Shown in pieces: positions 23,056 to 31,031 of a stretch of 64,000 nucleotides of DNA; positions within the stretch are counted from its first letter, which is position 1, and every line of letters begins with the position of its first letter. The notes under the pieces are model-generated. The model did no database searches. It was not told the DNA's origin and worked only from the letters and a program-made list of their open reading frames with translations. The stretch spans positions 49,505 through 113,504 of the forward strand of contig JACQSK010000015.1 in the NCBI GenBank assembly GCA_016205975.1, written 5' to 3'. Both the position numbers and the translations under genes were made by a program. This stretch comes from Candidatus Uhrbacteria bacterium. Its GTDB lineage: Bacteria; Patescibacteria; ABY1; SG8-24; GWF2-40-263.

Positions 23056-24465
23056 ATGACAAGAACATGGATCGATGAAACGACACAAAAAGTAGGCGAG
23101 ACGGTGGTGCTCAAGGGCTGGGTGCATCGGCTGCGAAAAATGGGCGATAAGCTCGTATTTATTGACTTGCGCGATGGATCGGGCTTGGCGCAGGTGGTGT
23201 TTTATAAGCCAGATTTGGACGAGGCAACGTGTACGGCTGTGGATGAATTAAAGCCCGAGTTCGTCATCGAGGTTGAAGGCGTTGTGAATGATCGAGGAGC
23301 CAAGCAGGTGAATCCTGAGATGCTCACGGGGACGATTGAGATTGGCGCCAAGACGGTCAACATTTTGAATGCGGCGCTCACACCGCCGTTTCCGATCGAT
23401 CAAGATTCCGCGAACGTCGCCGAGCACGTGCGCATGAAGTATCGGTACTTGGATTTACGCACGGAGCGCCTCCAGCATCATCTGCGCTTGCGCAGCCGGT
23501 GGGTGCAGGCGTGCCGAGAGTATTTGTTCCAGAATCGTTTCGTTGAAATCGAAACGCCGCTGCTCACCAAAGCCACGCCGGAAGGCTCGCGCGACTTTGT
23601 CGTGCCTTCGCGTCTGCAGCCGGGAAAATTTTTTGCGCTCCCGCAGAGCCCGCAGCAGTACAAGCAGCTCCTCATGTGCTCGGCCTTCGAGCGGTACTTC
23701 CAGACCGCGCGCGCCTTGCGCGATGAAGACCCGCGCGCCGACCGCGGGTTCGAGCACACGCAAGTGGACCTTGAGATGAGTTTTGTCGAGCGCGAGGACG
23801 TCATGCAGATGGTTGAGGGCATGGTGATCTCGGCTGCGGAGAAACTCGGTTTCACGATTCGCGAGAAGCCATTCCCGCGCATCAGCTACAAGGACGCGAT
23901 GGCGAAGTACGGCGCGGACAAGTTTGATATGCGTACGGATGAAGAGAAGGCGGCGGGAGTGTTGGCGTACGCTTGGGTAGTTGACTTTCCATTTTTTGAG
24001 CGCGATACGAAGAGCGGCCGATGGACGTTCACACACAACCCCTTCTCCAATCCTCTGCCGGAGTTCCGCGACGACCTCTTGGCCGGCCGCAACATCGAGA
24101 ACATCTTGACCTCGCAGTACGACCTGGTGTGCAACGGCTATGAGTCAGGCGGCGGCAGTATTCGCGCGCACGAGGCGGAAGTGCTGGAGGCGACGTATCG
24201 GGTTATGGGTTACAGCAAGGATGAGCTTACGGCGTCTGTCGGACACATGCTGGAGGCGTTCCGCTACGGTGCGCCACCGCATGGCGGGATCGCTCTGGGC
24301 GTGGAGCGCAACCTCATGAACCTCACGGGCGAGTCCGCGCTGCGCGAAGTGGTCGCGTTCCCGATGACGGCCTCAGGCACGACATCGGTGATGGAGGCGC
24401 CAACGTCCCTGGACGTCGAAACGTTGCTGGAACTCTCGATTAAAACCACAGAGAAAAAAAGCTGA
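23056..24465 (+). CDS. aspS: Aspartyl-tRNA synthetase lacking the GAD insertion domain
   Basis: A class IIb synthetase. The OB domain (VGETVVLKGWVHRLRKMGD region), motif 1-2 region (RYLDLRTERLQ, RDEDPRADRGFEHTQVDLEMSF region) and motif 3 (GGIALGVERNLM) are clear. At 469 residues it is about 120 shorter than typical bacterial AspRS. YKDAMAKYGADKFDMR is followed, after a short linker, by WVVDFPFFERD, so the GAD domain normally between them is gone. The start at 23056 (MTRTWIDE) fits homologues. Starts at 23047, or at 23023 overlapping the ddl stop, are alternatives. Confidence 0.93.
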   Translation: MTRTWIDETTQKVGETVVLKGWVHRLRKMGDKLVFIDLRDGSGLAQVVFYKPDLDEATCTAVDELKPEFVIEVEGVVNDRGAKQVNPEMLTGTIEIGAKTVNILNAALTPPFPIDQDSANVAEHVRMKYRYLDLRTERLQHHLRLRSRWVQACREYLFQNRFVEIETPLLTKATPEGSRDFVVPSRLQPGKFFALPQSPQQYKQLLMCSAFERYFQTARALRDEDPRADRGFEHTQVDLEMSFVEREDVMQMVEGMVISAAEKLGFTIREKPFPRISYKDAMAKYGADKFDMRTDEEKAAGVLAYAWVVDFPFFERDTKSGRWTFTHNPFSNPLPEFRDDLLAGRNIENILTSQYDLVCNGYESGGGSIRAHEAEVLEATYRVMGYSKDELTASVGHMLEAFRYGAPPHGGIALGVERNLMNLTGESALREVVAFPMTASGTTSVMEAPTSLDVETLLELSIKTTEKKS

Positions 24466-24470
24466 CGCGT

Positions 24471-25169
24471 ATGTCTTTTGAGGTGAGGCTTGAGACGTTC
24501 GATGGGCCGCTGCACGTGCTGTTGGAATTGATCCAAACGTCCAAGCTCCCCATCACCGAAGTCTCGCTTTCGAAAGTTACGGACGACTACTTGCGTTACA
24601 TCGACGCGCATGATGTGCCCGCTTCCGAGCTTGCGGACTTTCTCGTGATCGCCACGCGTCTCTTGCTCATCAAGTCTCAAGCGATTCTTCCCGGCCCCCT
24701 GGACGACGAACAGGAAGACGCCACCACGCTCGCGCTCCAGCTGCGTCTGTACCAAGAGTTCGTGGAGGCGTCCAAACATTTGGAGACGCTGTTCGATCGC
24801 GCGCAGCGATCGTTTGAACGAGCGCGCTGTGACGTGGTGAAACCCTCTCACATGGAGATTCCCCCAGGCGTGCATGCGGCCGCCTTGCGCGAGGCGTTCG
24901 CCGGACTTCTGCGCAGACTCGAACCGTTTTTCCGTTTGCAGGAAGCGGCGATCGAGCGCGTGGTCTCCGTGCAGGAGCGTCTGCGGGAGATCCATGAGGC
25001 CATTTTGAGCAAAGCGAAACTGACCTTTGCGCACTTCGCCGGCCACGGCCGTTCGCGCGTGGATGTGGTGGTCAGTTTTCTGGCGCTGTTGGAACTCGTG
25101 AAACAGCGAGTCGTGCGCGTCGTACAAGCGGATCCGTTCCAGGACATTGAAATTAAACGCGTTGACTAG
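24471..25169 (+). CDS. scpA: Segregation and condensation protein A
   Basis: The kleisin subunit of the bacterial SMC condensin. The 232-residue protein has the N-terminal SMC-neck-binding region (VRLETFDGPLHVLLELIQ, LADFLVIATRLLLIKS) and a C-terminal winged helix (VVVSFLALLELVKQRVVRVVQ). It forms an operon with scpB three bases downstream. The smc gene itself is not here. Confidence 0.93.
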   Translation: MSFEVRLETFDGPLHVLLELIQTSKLPITEVSLSKVTDDYLRYIDAHDVPASELADFLVIATRLLLIKSQAILPGPLDDEQEDATTLALQLRLYQEFVEASKHLETLFDRAQRSFERARCDVVKPSHMEIPPGVHAAALREAFAGLLRRLEPFFRLQEAAIERVVSVQERLREIHEAILSKAKLTFAHFAGHGRSRVDVVVSFLALLELVKQRVVRVVQADPFQDIEIKRVD

Positions 25170-25172
25170 CGT

Positions 25173-25727
25173 ATGGTGATGACCATGATTGAGGCCGTCC
25201 TCTTTGCTGCCGCCAAACCCATCAAGCTGGCAGAACTTGAGAAGCACCTGGGGCTCTCCAGGGAAGTGGTTCGTGAGGCGCTCGATGCCCTCGCGAGCCG
25301 TCTGAACACCAGCGGCTCTGGGATTCATCTGATCGAGCACGACGGCGCCGTACAACTCGTCACCAACGCCGACCTCGGGGAGGCCGTGGCGAAGTTTTTG
25401 CGCGTGGAGGCATCAGGCCCGCTCACGCGCCCGAGTCTCGAGACGCTCACCATCATTGCCTACCGCGGGCCCATCACCAAACCCGAGATTGAGATGATCC
25501 GTGGCGTGAACTGCTCGCTCATCATCAGGAATCTGCTGATCCGCGGGTACATTCTCGAAGAGATGGACAAGGTAAAACTCCAACCGGTCTACACGCTCGC
25601 GCACGAATTTTTGCAGGCGCTGGGTATTCACAAGCTGCGTGAGCTGCCCGAGTATGAGGCGTTCCAAGGAAACGAAAAAATTACGGAGCTCTTGAGCCGT
25701 CAGAAAGAGGAGCCACCCGCCGTATGA
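25173..25727 (+). CDS. scpB: Segregation and condensation protein B
   Basis: A 184-residue winged-helix partner that dimerises on ScpA. Recognised by IEAVLFAAAKPIKLAELEKHLGLS, then RPSLETLTIIAYRGPITKPEIEMIRGVNC and the ending YTLAHEFLQALGIHKLRELPEYE. It overlaps the next gene by four bases. Confidence 0.94.
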   Translation: MVMTMIEAVLFAAAKPIKLAELEKHLGLSREVVREALDALASRLNTSGSGIHLIEHDGAVQLVTNADLGEAVAKFLRVEASGPLTRPSLETLTIIAYRGPITKPEIEMIRGVNCSLIIRNLLIRGYILEEMDKVKLQPVYTLAHEFLQALGIHKLRELPEYEAFQGNEKITELLSRQKEEPPAV

Positions 25728-26698
25728 TCGCACGATTGTTTGTCCAACTCGTCTTAGCCAGTACGCTGTTTCAGTTTTTCCCCGCGGACGTGGGGGAGCT
25801 GGAGCGTCGTGCGGCGTCCGACGCACCCGAGCGCCGCACCTTTGACGTGCTTTCAAGCGGACGAACGCTCTCGCGCCTTCCCGCGTCCGCGGATCGCGCG
25901 CTGTCTCCCACGAAAATCGTGACGGCGAGCATGGGCGTGGTGACAAGCGCCGAGAGCGCCATCGTCATGGATCGCCGTTCCAGGGAAGTGCTGTATGAAA
26001 AAAATATTCAGGTGCCGCGCGCGATCGGCTCGATCACCAAGCTCATGACCGCGTACGTTTTTTTGCAGGGCCGTCCGGATGTGAACGCCCCCGCGACCAT
26101 CACCGCGGCAGATGTACGGCTGGGCGCCGCGCTGCATGTGTCCGTGGGTGAAACGGTTACCGTGAAGAATCTGCTGGAGGCGAGCCTCGTGGGATCGGAC
26201 AACACGGCGACGATGGCGATCGCGCGGCTCTCGGGCCTCTCGCTGGGAGATTTCGTCGCGCGCATGAACGAGGAAGCGGCGTTCATGGGGATGCAAGAGA
26301 CAACGTTCGCGGACCCCACGGGGCTCTCCTCCGACAACGTGTCGGTGGTGACGGACCTGGCCCGCATGTTCGACGTCGTGCTTGAAAACGAAACGATCAG
26401 GGACATCACTCAGCGGTCTTCGGTCACCATGACCGGTTCTTCTGGCCGGACCTACACCATCGAAAGTACGGACGAACTTTTGACGTCCTTCGTGAACCAG
26501 GCACCCTACAAAATCGTCGGTGGCAAGACGGGATTCCTTCCCGAGGCAGGGTACACGCTCGGCTCGATTTTTTCCCGCGAGGGAGAAGGGGACGTGATCG
26601 TCGTGGTGCTCGGGTCCGAATCGAAAGAAGGACGCTTTCAGGATGTGAAGTCGCTTGCCGTCTGGGCGTATCAAACCTTTACCTGGTCGTCGCTATGA
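25724..26698 (+). CDS. D-alanyl-D-alanine carboxypeptidase (peptidase S11, low-mass PBP)
   Basis: A 324-residue secreted or membrane-attached serine peptidase that trims peptidoglycan stem peptides. The three penicillin-binding motifs are present: SITK (Ser103-Lys106), SDN (158-160) and KTG (268-270). A hydrophobic N-terminus (residues 1-21) could be a signal sequence or anchor. The protein lacks a clear C-terminal PBP5 domain. It overlaps scpB and the following exporter gene by four bases each. Confidence 0.9.
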   Translation: MIARLFVQLVLASTLFQFFPADVGELERRAASDAPERRTFDVLSSGRTLSRLPASADRALSPTKIVTASMGVVTSAESAIVMDRRSREVLYEKNIQVPRAIGSITKLMTAYVFLQGRPDVNAPATITAADVRLGAALHVSVGETVTVKNLLEASLVGSDNTATMAIARLSGLSLGDFVARMNEEAAFMGMQETTFADPTGLSSDNVSVVTDLARMFDVVLENETIRDITQRSSVTMTGSSGRTYTIESTDELLTSFVNQAPYKIVGGKTGFLPEAGYTLGSIFSREGEGDVIVVVLGSESKEGRFQDVKSLAVWAYQTFTWSSL

Positions 26699-27195
26699 TC
26701 GAGACGATTTTTGCCTGGGCCTCGGGGCTTCCCGCAGAGCTTGCCGCGGCCTTGCTGGCGAGTCTCCCTATCACCGAGACGCGGCTCGCGCTGCCTTTCG
26801 CAATCTTCGCTTTGCACCTGGCTCCCTGGAGCGCCTTCTTAGCAACACTCATCGGAAACCTGTTACCGGTGCCGTTCATTTTTGCGCTCCTCACGCCGGC
26901 CTTGCGCCTTATCCACGTCCGCTTCCCTCGTCTGGACGACTGGTTTCTCCGCTGGCGTGCCACGCAAGAAAAAAAATTCGGCGAGAGCTACTCGAAGTGG
27001 GGCGCGTTCTTTTTGTTTCTGTTGGTGGTGACGCCGGGTCCGGGCACGGGCGTGTGGACCGCGAGCGCCTTGGCCGTGCTGTTCCACATTGACCTGCGGC
27101 TCTCGGCGCTCTCGATCGTGTGCGGCGCCATCGTGGGCACGCTCGCGATCCTTGCCGTGACGCAGGGTGTGTTTGTCGGCTTAAATGTCCTATGA
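26695..27195 (+). CDS. Small multidrug export protein family (Sm_multidrug_ex)
   Basis: A 166-residue membrane protein with four or five helices. The family hallmark is the N-terminal SLPITETRLALPFAI followed by the conserved VVTPGPGTGVWTASALAVLF re-entrant-like region. The name is historical and the substrate is uncertain. Overlaps both neighbours by four bases. Confidence 0.8.
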   Translation: MIETIFAWASGLPAELAAALLASLPITETRLALPFAIFALHLAPWSAFLATLIGNLLPVPFIFALLTPALRLIHVRFPRLDDWFLRWRATQEKKFGESYSKWGAFFLFLLVVTPGPGTGVWTASALAVLFHIDLRLSALSIVCGAIVGTLAILAVTQGVFVGLNVL

Positions 27196-28373
27196 GGATC
27201 GCCATAGACGGAACAACGCTGTGCGCGCCAGACGGTTCCCGCGGAGCGGGGATTGAGCATTACACCTGGTCCATCGTGAGAGCCCTCCTGCAGGCAGGCG
27301 GCCCGCACGAGTTTTTTCTCGCCACGCCGCCAGCGCTCTCCCGCGTCCACCGCCGCGCGCTGCAAGGGTTCAGTCCGCGCGTGACCCTCTTGCCGTCATT
27401 CGGTCCCAAGCTGTCGTTTGTTTCTCGCCACGCGCTGTTGCCTCTGCGATTTTGGCTCTCCCAGTGCGACGTGTTGTTCTCGCCCATGGGACAGATCCCG
27501 CTTCTGTGGCGCGGCAAGAGCGTGGTGACTGTGCATGATCTCGCCATCTATGAGCATCCCGAGTGGTTTCCCGAGGGGCAGGATGTTTCCGTGCGCACGT
27601 TGGTGCCCAGGAGCCTCGAGCGCGCGACCCGCGTGATCGCTGTGAGCCTCGCCACTCAGGAGAAACTTCATCAGTTGTTCCCAACAACCGCGAGCAAGAC
27701 GCGCGTGGTGCCTGAGGGGGTGAGTCTGGGAGAGGCCTACGAGGCCCTCAAGCAGACCGACGAGGGGAGCCGGCGCTTCCCGTTCGATCGCGACCTGGTG
27801 CTTTTTTTGGGCACGCTTGAACCGCGCAAAAATCTCGTGAATGCGTTTCTTGCGTTCGATCAGTTTTTGCAGAGCCATCCCGAACAAGCCTCGTGCGTGC
27901 GGCTGGTGGTGGCAGGGAAGAAGGGCTGGCGCATGGGCGAGATCGAAAATGAACTCATCCGAGTGAACCGCGCCTGGCGGGAAGCAGAGCCCAACGGTGT
28001 CATTCAATTTTTGGGGCCCGTGACCGAGGAGGAGAAATGGAACCTGCTGGCGCGCGCTTCCTGCCTCTTGTATCCCTCCTATGACGAAGGCTTCGGCCTG
28101 CCGGTGTTGGAGGCCATGGCCGTTGGTACTCCTGTGATCGCATCCACTCGCGGAGCGTTGCCGGAGGTGGGCGGCGACGCGGCGATGTACGTGGATCCTG
28201 AGGACACCGAGGCGATGTCGTTCGCGCTCTCGCAGTGCTTGCTCGTCCCCGAGGGCGTGCGGGAGCTCAAGGAGATGGGCCTCAAGCGCGCGGCCCAGTT
28301 TAGCTGGGAGCGCGAGGCGAAAGAGACGTTGAAGGTGATAGAGGAAGCAGCACAAATAAAAACGAGGCCGTGA
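27192..28373 (+). CDS. Glycosyltransferase family 4 (GT-B fold)
   Basis: A 393-residue cytoplasmic glycosyltransferase, probably for surface polysaccharide. The N-terminus MRIAIDGTTLCAPDGSRGAGIEHY, the linker FLGTLEPRKNLVNAF and the nucleotide-sugar EGFGLPVLEAMAVGTPVIAS (E-x7-E) are typical GT4 features. The ATG at 27192 overlaps the exporter stop. The in-frame upstream start at 27120 is inside that gene. Donor and acceptor unknown. Confidence 0.88.
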   Translation: MRIAIDGTTLCAPDGSRGAGIEHYTWSIVRALLQAGGPHEFFLATPPALSRVHRRALQGFSPRVTLLPSFGPKLSFVSRHALLPLRFWLSQCDVLFSPMGQIPLLWRGKSVVTVHDLAIYEHPEWFPEGQDVSVRTLVPRSLERATRVIAVSLATQEKLHQLFPTTASKTRVVPEGVSLGEAYEALKQTDEGSRRFPFDRDLVLFLGTLEPRKNLVNAFLAFDQFLQSHPEQASCVRLVVAGKKGWRMGEIENELIRVNRAWREAEPNGVIQFLGPVTEEEKWNLLARASCLLYPSYDEGFGLPVLEAMAVGTPVIASTRGALPEVGGDAAMYVDPEDTEAMSFALSQCLLVPEGVRELKEMGLKRAAQFSWEREAKETLKVIEEAAQIKTRP

Positions 28374-28386
28374 GGACCCCGTTTTT
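28358..28386. terminator. Bidirectional terminator between GT4 and DUF2892 genes
   Basis: AAAAACG and CGTTTTTT arms, extended by GG/CC, flank a loop that contains the GT4 stop codon. The A-rich left side lets it also end transcription of the convergent small gene. Confidence 0.65.
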
Positions 28387-28394
28387 TCTTGCCG

Positions 28395-28592
28395 CTATTT
28401 TTTATCCAGCCCCAGAGCGCGGTGGATCCAGCACCAGCCCAGGAAGCTTTCGACCAGCGAGATCCAGGCGATGACCAGGACGACAACGTTCGCCCAGTCA
28501 GCGGTGAACGTCGGGGCCCAGGGACCGAGCCACCAGAAGGCGAGCGCGAATCGCAGCACGCGATCCGTCACATCGAGATTGCGTTTGAGCAT
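28395..28592 (-). CDS. DUF2892 inner-membrane protein
   Basis: A 65-residue protein with two hydrophobic segments. The family pattern is visible: NLDVTDRVLRFALAFWWLG, then a loop, then VVLVIAWISLVESFLGWCWIHRALG. DUF2892 is also found in rhodanese fusions, but its function is unknown. Probably transcribed with the gene at 28610-29074. Confidence 0.8.
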   Translation of the reverse strand: MLKRNLDVTDRVLRFALAFWWLGPWAPTFTADWANVVVLVIAWISLVESFLGWCWIHRALGLDKK

Positions 28593-28609
28593 AGGAAAAA
28601 TGAAGTGGA

Positions 28610-29074
28610 TTAGAATTTTGTTTGGAGGTAGGCAATCAACACGATCTGGGCGAGCAGGGCGTAGTAGAGCGGCACATCGCCCTTACGTTTCACAAAAAAA
28701 TCATGGAAGTAAAAATGCATGCGGTTGAACCCTCGCAGCATCGGCGACTTGGTGAGGTCATAGAGACCCACGAGCAGGTCCGGCAAGACGCCGCCGACGA
28801 TGCCCCAGCTGAAGGTGCGCAGAGAATAGATGTCGCGCGTGTTGGCGATGAGCAGGACGAAGAACAGCGCAAAAACGGCGTCGACCATCACATAGGCCAC
28901 GGCCTGCCGCCGCCGGCGCTTGTGGATGCGGAAATTGTCCGCCAGGCCCGTGTCGCCGTGGGGGACCATGTCGATGAGAAAGTGCGAGAGAAAGCCGAAG
29001 ACGAAGGCGAGGGCCGGGTTTCCTGTGGCGTGTCCAATCACAGCCCCGAGCGTTGCATGGGTCGTTAGCGTCAT
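28610..29074 (-). CDS. Four-helix membrane protein, YdjM-like by motif
   Basis: A 154-residue membrane protein. THATLGAVIGHATGNPALAF and FLSHFLIDMVPHGD carry His and Asp residues placed as in membrane metal-hydrolases of the YdjM type, and GGVLPDLLVGLYD gives another Asp. The relationship is by motif only. It is the upstream partner of the DUF2892 gene. A TGc-TATCCT extended -10 lies 14 bases before the start. Confidence 0.6.
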   Translation of the reverse strand: MTLTTHATLGAVIGHATGNPALAFVFGFLSHFLIDMVPHGDTGLADNFRIHKRRRRQAVAYVMVDAVFALFFVLLIANTRDIYSLRTFSWGIVGGVLPDLLVGLYDLTKSPMLRGFNRMHFYFHDFFVKRKGDVPLYYALLAQIVLIAYLQTKF

Positions 29075-29088
29075 AATGGATTGGCCTC

Positions 29089-29097
29089 AGGATAGCA
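29089..29097 (-). promoter_or_regulatory. Extended -10 box for the gene at 28610-29074
   Basis: On the minus strand TGc-TATCCT forms an extended -10 element 14 bases before the start codon at 29074. No clear -35. Confidence 0.35.
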
Positions 29098-29276
29098 CAA
29101 AAGCGTTAAGGAAAAAAGGACGTTGTTGCTTCCCTGAGAGCGTGGGCGTATGTTGTCCTGGTGGCAACAACAACCCGAGACGGGAAACGGCGCTTTGCTT
29201 AGCAGAGGGAACGCCAAGCAAGAAAGACACTCGTTTTTTTCTGGACGAGATTTTTGTTCTGTTATTCAGAGCTAAC
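29098..29276. other. Gene-free region with possible RNA structure
   Basis: No convincing protein gene. It contains GTTGTTGC and GCAACAAC arms about 35 bases apart (about 29121-29174), and a GGCG/CGCC pair downstream. The minus strand shows ACCAGG and GGAAGCA stretches reminiscent of SRP RNA, but the required tetraloop helix is not formed. I cannot name an RNA. Confidence 0.3.
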
Positions 29277-29309
29277 AAAAAAGACCCCGACACATCGGAG
29301 TCTTTTTTT
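29277..29309 (-). terminator. Terminator after tRNA-Leu
   Basis: An AAAAAAGAC/GTCTTTTTTT hairpin with an inner CCGA/TCGG stem begins right at the 3' end of the tRNA on the minus strand. It is symmetrical, so it could also work from the plus strand. Confidence 0.75.
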
Positions 29310-29395
29310 GGTGCCGCGGGAGGGAATCGAACCCTCACATGGTTGCCCATACAGGATTTTGAGTCCTGCGCGTCTACCAATTCCGCCACCGCGGC
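29309..29395 (-). tRNA. tRNA-Leu(CAA), CCA encoded
   Basis: An 87-base class II tRNA with acceptor arms GCCGCGG and CCGCGGC, anticodon stem CAGGA/TCCTG, loop CTCAAAA (anticodon CAA, reads UUG), a variable arm, and a T loop within GGTTCGATTCC. The 3' CCA is encoded. Confidence 0.93.
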
Positions 29396-29531
29396 GTATG
29401 CGTTACAAAATATCTTTAAAAAAATTGAGATGCGAAGTGCTGGAGGAGAAAAAAGGCCGAGTCGTAGGTCAATCCTACGGTGAGGTCTTTTTTCTCCGAA
29501 GCACGAGCAGATCGGTTTTTTAAAGATATTT

Positions 29532-29608
29532 TGGTAGCTGGGGAGGGAGTCGAACCCTCGACCTCGGGCTTATGAGTCCCACGCTCTAACCAACTGAGCT
29601 ACCCAGCC
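29532..29608 (-). tRNA. tRNA with CAT anticodon, probably elongator Met, CCA encoded
   Basis: 77 bases. Acceptor GGCTGGG pairs with CCCAGCT, with G-T at 1-72, so it is not the initiator. The loop CTCATAA gives anticodon CAT. The anticodon stem TGGGA/GCCCG has an A-G mismatch at its base. tRNA-Ile with a lysidine-modified CAT anticodon cannot be excluded by eye. Confidence 0.85.
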
Positions 29609-29701
29609 ATACGTTGAGGCAGGGAAAATATAACGAATCTTTTTAAGTCTGGCAAGAGGAGCCGCGCGAAAAAGAAAACTCGCGCGGGAGGGCGCGAGGA
29701 G

Positions 29702-29983
29702 CTAGTCGTCGTTTTGTTTCAGGAGAAGCGCGATGGCTTCTGTGGCCGGAAGGCGGGAGGCTTGCGCGAACTTGGCCTGGTGCCGTGCCCGCATCTGTTC
29801 GAGAGCTCGGTCGTTGGCGATCTTCATGCCGAAGACGCCGTACATCTGGAGGAAGAACGCGATCCCGGCGATCACGATGATCATGAAGCTGGTCACACCT
29901 GGCTGAACGTCCAGCAGCAAGAGGATCATCCCCACGGGGATGATAGCGACGATCAATCCTGCTCCCACCAGGAACAAACGCAT
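29702..29983 (-). CDS. Small two-helix membrane protein, function unknown
   Basis: A 93-residue protein with two membrane helices (residues about 2-22 and 30-50) and a charged cytoplasmic-type tail (ANDRALEQMRARHQAKFAQ). I chose the ATG at 29983 because AGGAGA, a good Shine-Dalgarno, lies six bases upstream. That is rare in this window. The start lacks T at -1, which fits an SD-dependent start. The longer frame to 30079 runs towards the fMet tRNA. Confidence 0.65.
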   Translation of the reverse strand: MRLFLVGAGLIVAIIPVGMILLLLDVQPGVTSFMIIVIAGIAFFLQMYGVFGMKIANDRALEQMRARHQAKFAQASRLPATEAIALLLKQNDD

Positions 29984-30062
29984 GACAGTCTCCTTGATCT
30001 TGGGTGGAGGTTCATAAGAGTAGTGCAGGAGGAGCGGATTGTTAATGCGTGCCGTGTCAAAA

Positions 30063-30089
30063 CAAAAATCCCGTCGCAAAGCGACAGGG
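30063..30089 (-). terminator. Terminator after initiator tRNA
   Basis: On the minus strand CCCtGTCGC and GCGACgGG pair around TTT and are followed by ATTTTTG, just past the tRNA-fMet 3' end. Confidence 0.75.
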
Positions 30090-30095
30090 TGTTTG

Positions 30096-30169
30096 TTGCG
30101 GGGGCCGGATTTGAACCGGCGACCTCTTGGTTATGAGCCAAGCGAGCTGCCAGGCTGCTCTACCCCGCG
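30096..30169 (-). tRNA. Initiator tRNA-fMet(CAT), CCA not encoded
   Basis: 74 bases. Diagnostic initiator features: a C1-A72 mismatch (CGCGGGG against CCCCGCA) and A11-T24 in the D stem. The loop is CTCATAA with A at position 37. The anticodon stem CTTGG/CCAAG has only two of the three consecutive G-C pairs usual for initiators (29-41 is T-A). The next genomic bases are CAA, so CCA must be added post-transcriptionally, unlike the neighbouring tRNAs. Confidence 0.9.
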
Positions 30170-30238
30170 GCATAGTTATAATGGATCGTGAGGGGACTGT
30201 CAAACAATCGCGCGCTTCTGTCCGCTGGGGATCTCGGG

Positions 30239-30244
30239 TATAAT
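30239..30244 (+). promoter_or_regulatory. -10 box of parA
   Basis: TATAAT overlaps the first in-frame ATG (30243), so translation cannot begin there if this box is used. The next ATG at 30258 is 13 bases downstream, leaving a leader of about five bases. Confidence 0.5.
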
Positions 30245-30257
30245 GACTCAGCGAAGT

Positions 30258-31031
30258 ATGGCGCACATCATTTCGGTCGTGAATCAAAAAGGAGGCGTGG
30301 GGAAAACGACCACGGCTTTGAATTTGGCCGCGTATTTATCGGAGCTGGGGAAGTTCGTGCTGCTCGTGGACTTGGATCCTCAGGCCAATGCGACCTCGGG
30401 GCTTGGGCTGGATCACAAAACACTCCCGGCCGGCGTGTATGAGGGGCTCGTGGGCAGCCATGCGATCCGGGATCTGATCTACAAGACAAGCCATGAGGGA
30501 CTTCGCATCCTTCCCGCCACGCAAGCGCTGGCCGGCGCCTCGGTGGAATTGGTGAACGCACAAGAGCGCGAGCATTTTTTGCGCAAGGCGCTTTTGGAGG
30601 TCAGGAACGACTACGACTACATCTTCATCGACAACCCGCCGTCGTTGGGCATGCTTACCATCAACGGACTCGTCGCCGCCGACTCCGTGTTGATTCCCGT
30701 GCAGGCGGAATATTTTGCGCTGGAAGGCTTGAGCCAACTCCTCAATACCGTCAACCTCGTGCGCGAGAATCTGAAACCGACGCTCGAGATGATGGGAGCG
30801 GTCATTACCATGTATGACGGACGCACGAGGCTTTCCAAAGAGGTCCTGGAGGAGCTCTATCGCTATTTCCCGGACAAGATTTTCCGTTCCGTAATCCCGC
30901 GCTCGGTGCGCTTGGCCGAGGCGCCTTCCTTCGGCAAATCTATTTTTCATTACGATCCTTCCTCCAAAGCGGCAAAAGCCTACGAGCGGTTGGCGAAGGA
31001 ATTTATTCTCCGCGAGGAGGGAAGACTATGA
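30258..31031 (+). CDS. parA: Chromosome-partitioning ATPase ParA/Soj
   Basis: A 257-residue deviant-Walker ATPase that positions replication origins with ParB. It has KGGVGKTTTALNLAAYL (Walker A), LLVDLDPQANATSGLG, FIDNPPSLGMLTINGL (Walker B), and the RSVIPRSVRLAEAPSFGKSI segment near the end. I start at 30258 (MAHIISVVNQKGG), the family start. The ATG at 30243 lies in the -10 box. Its end overlaps parB by four bases. Confidence 0.95.
   Translation: MAHIISVVNQKGGVGKTTTALNLAAYLSELGKFVLLVDLDPQANATSGLGLDHKTLPAGVYEGLVGSHAIRDLIYKTSHEGLRILPATQALAGASVELVNAQEREHFLRKALLEVRNDYDYIFIDNPPSLGMLTINGLVAADSVLIPVQAEYFALEGLSQLLNTVNLVRENLKPTLEMMGAVITMYDGRTRLSKEVLEELYRYFPDKIFRSVIPRSVRLAEAPSFGKSIFHYDPSSKAAKAYERLAKEFILREEGRL

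Noticed and set aside
24264..25355. A 363-residue minus-strand frame across aspS and scpA
   Set aside because: It is antisense to two well-identified genes and spans their boundary.
29098..29276. SRP (4.5S) RNA on the minus strand
   Set aside because: ACCAGG and GGAAGCA occur, but the spacing is too long and the conserved tetraloop helix cannot be formed.
30243..30245. ATG at 30243 as the parA start
   Set aside because: It overlaps a perfect TATAAT. The ATG at 30258 matches the family N-terminus and the TATG context.
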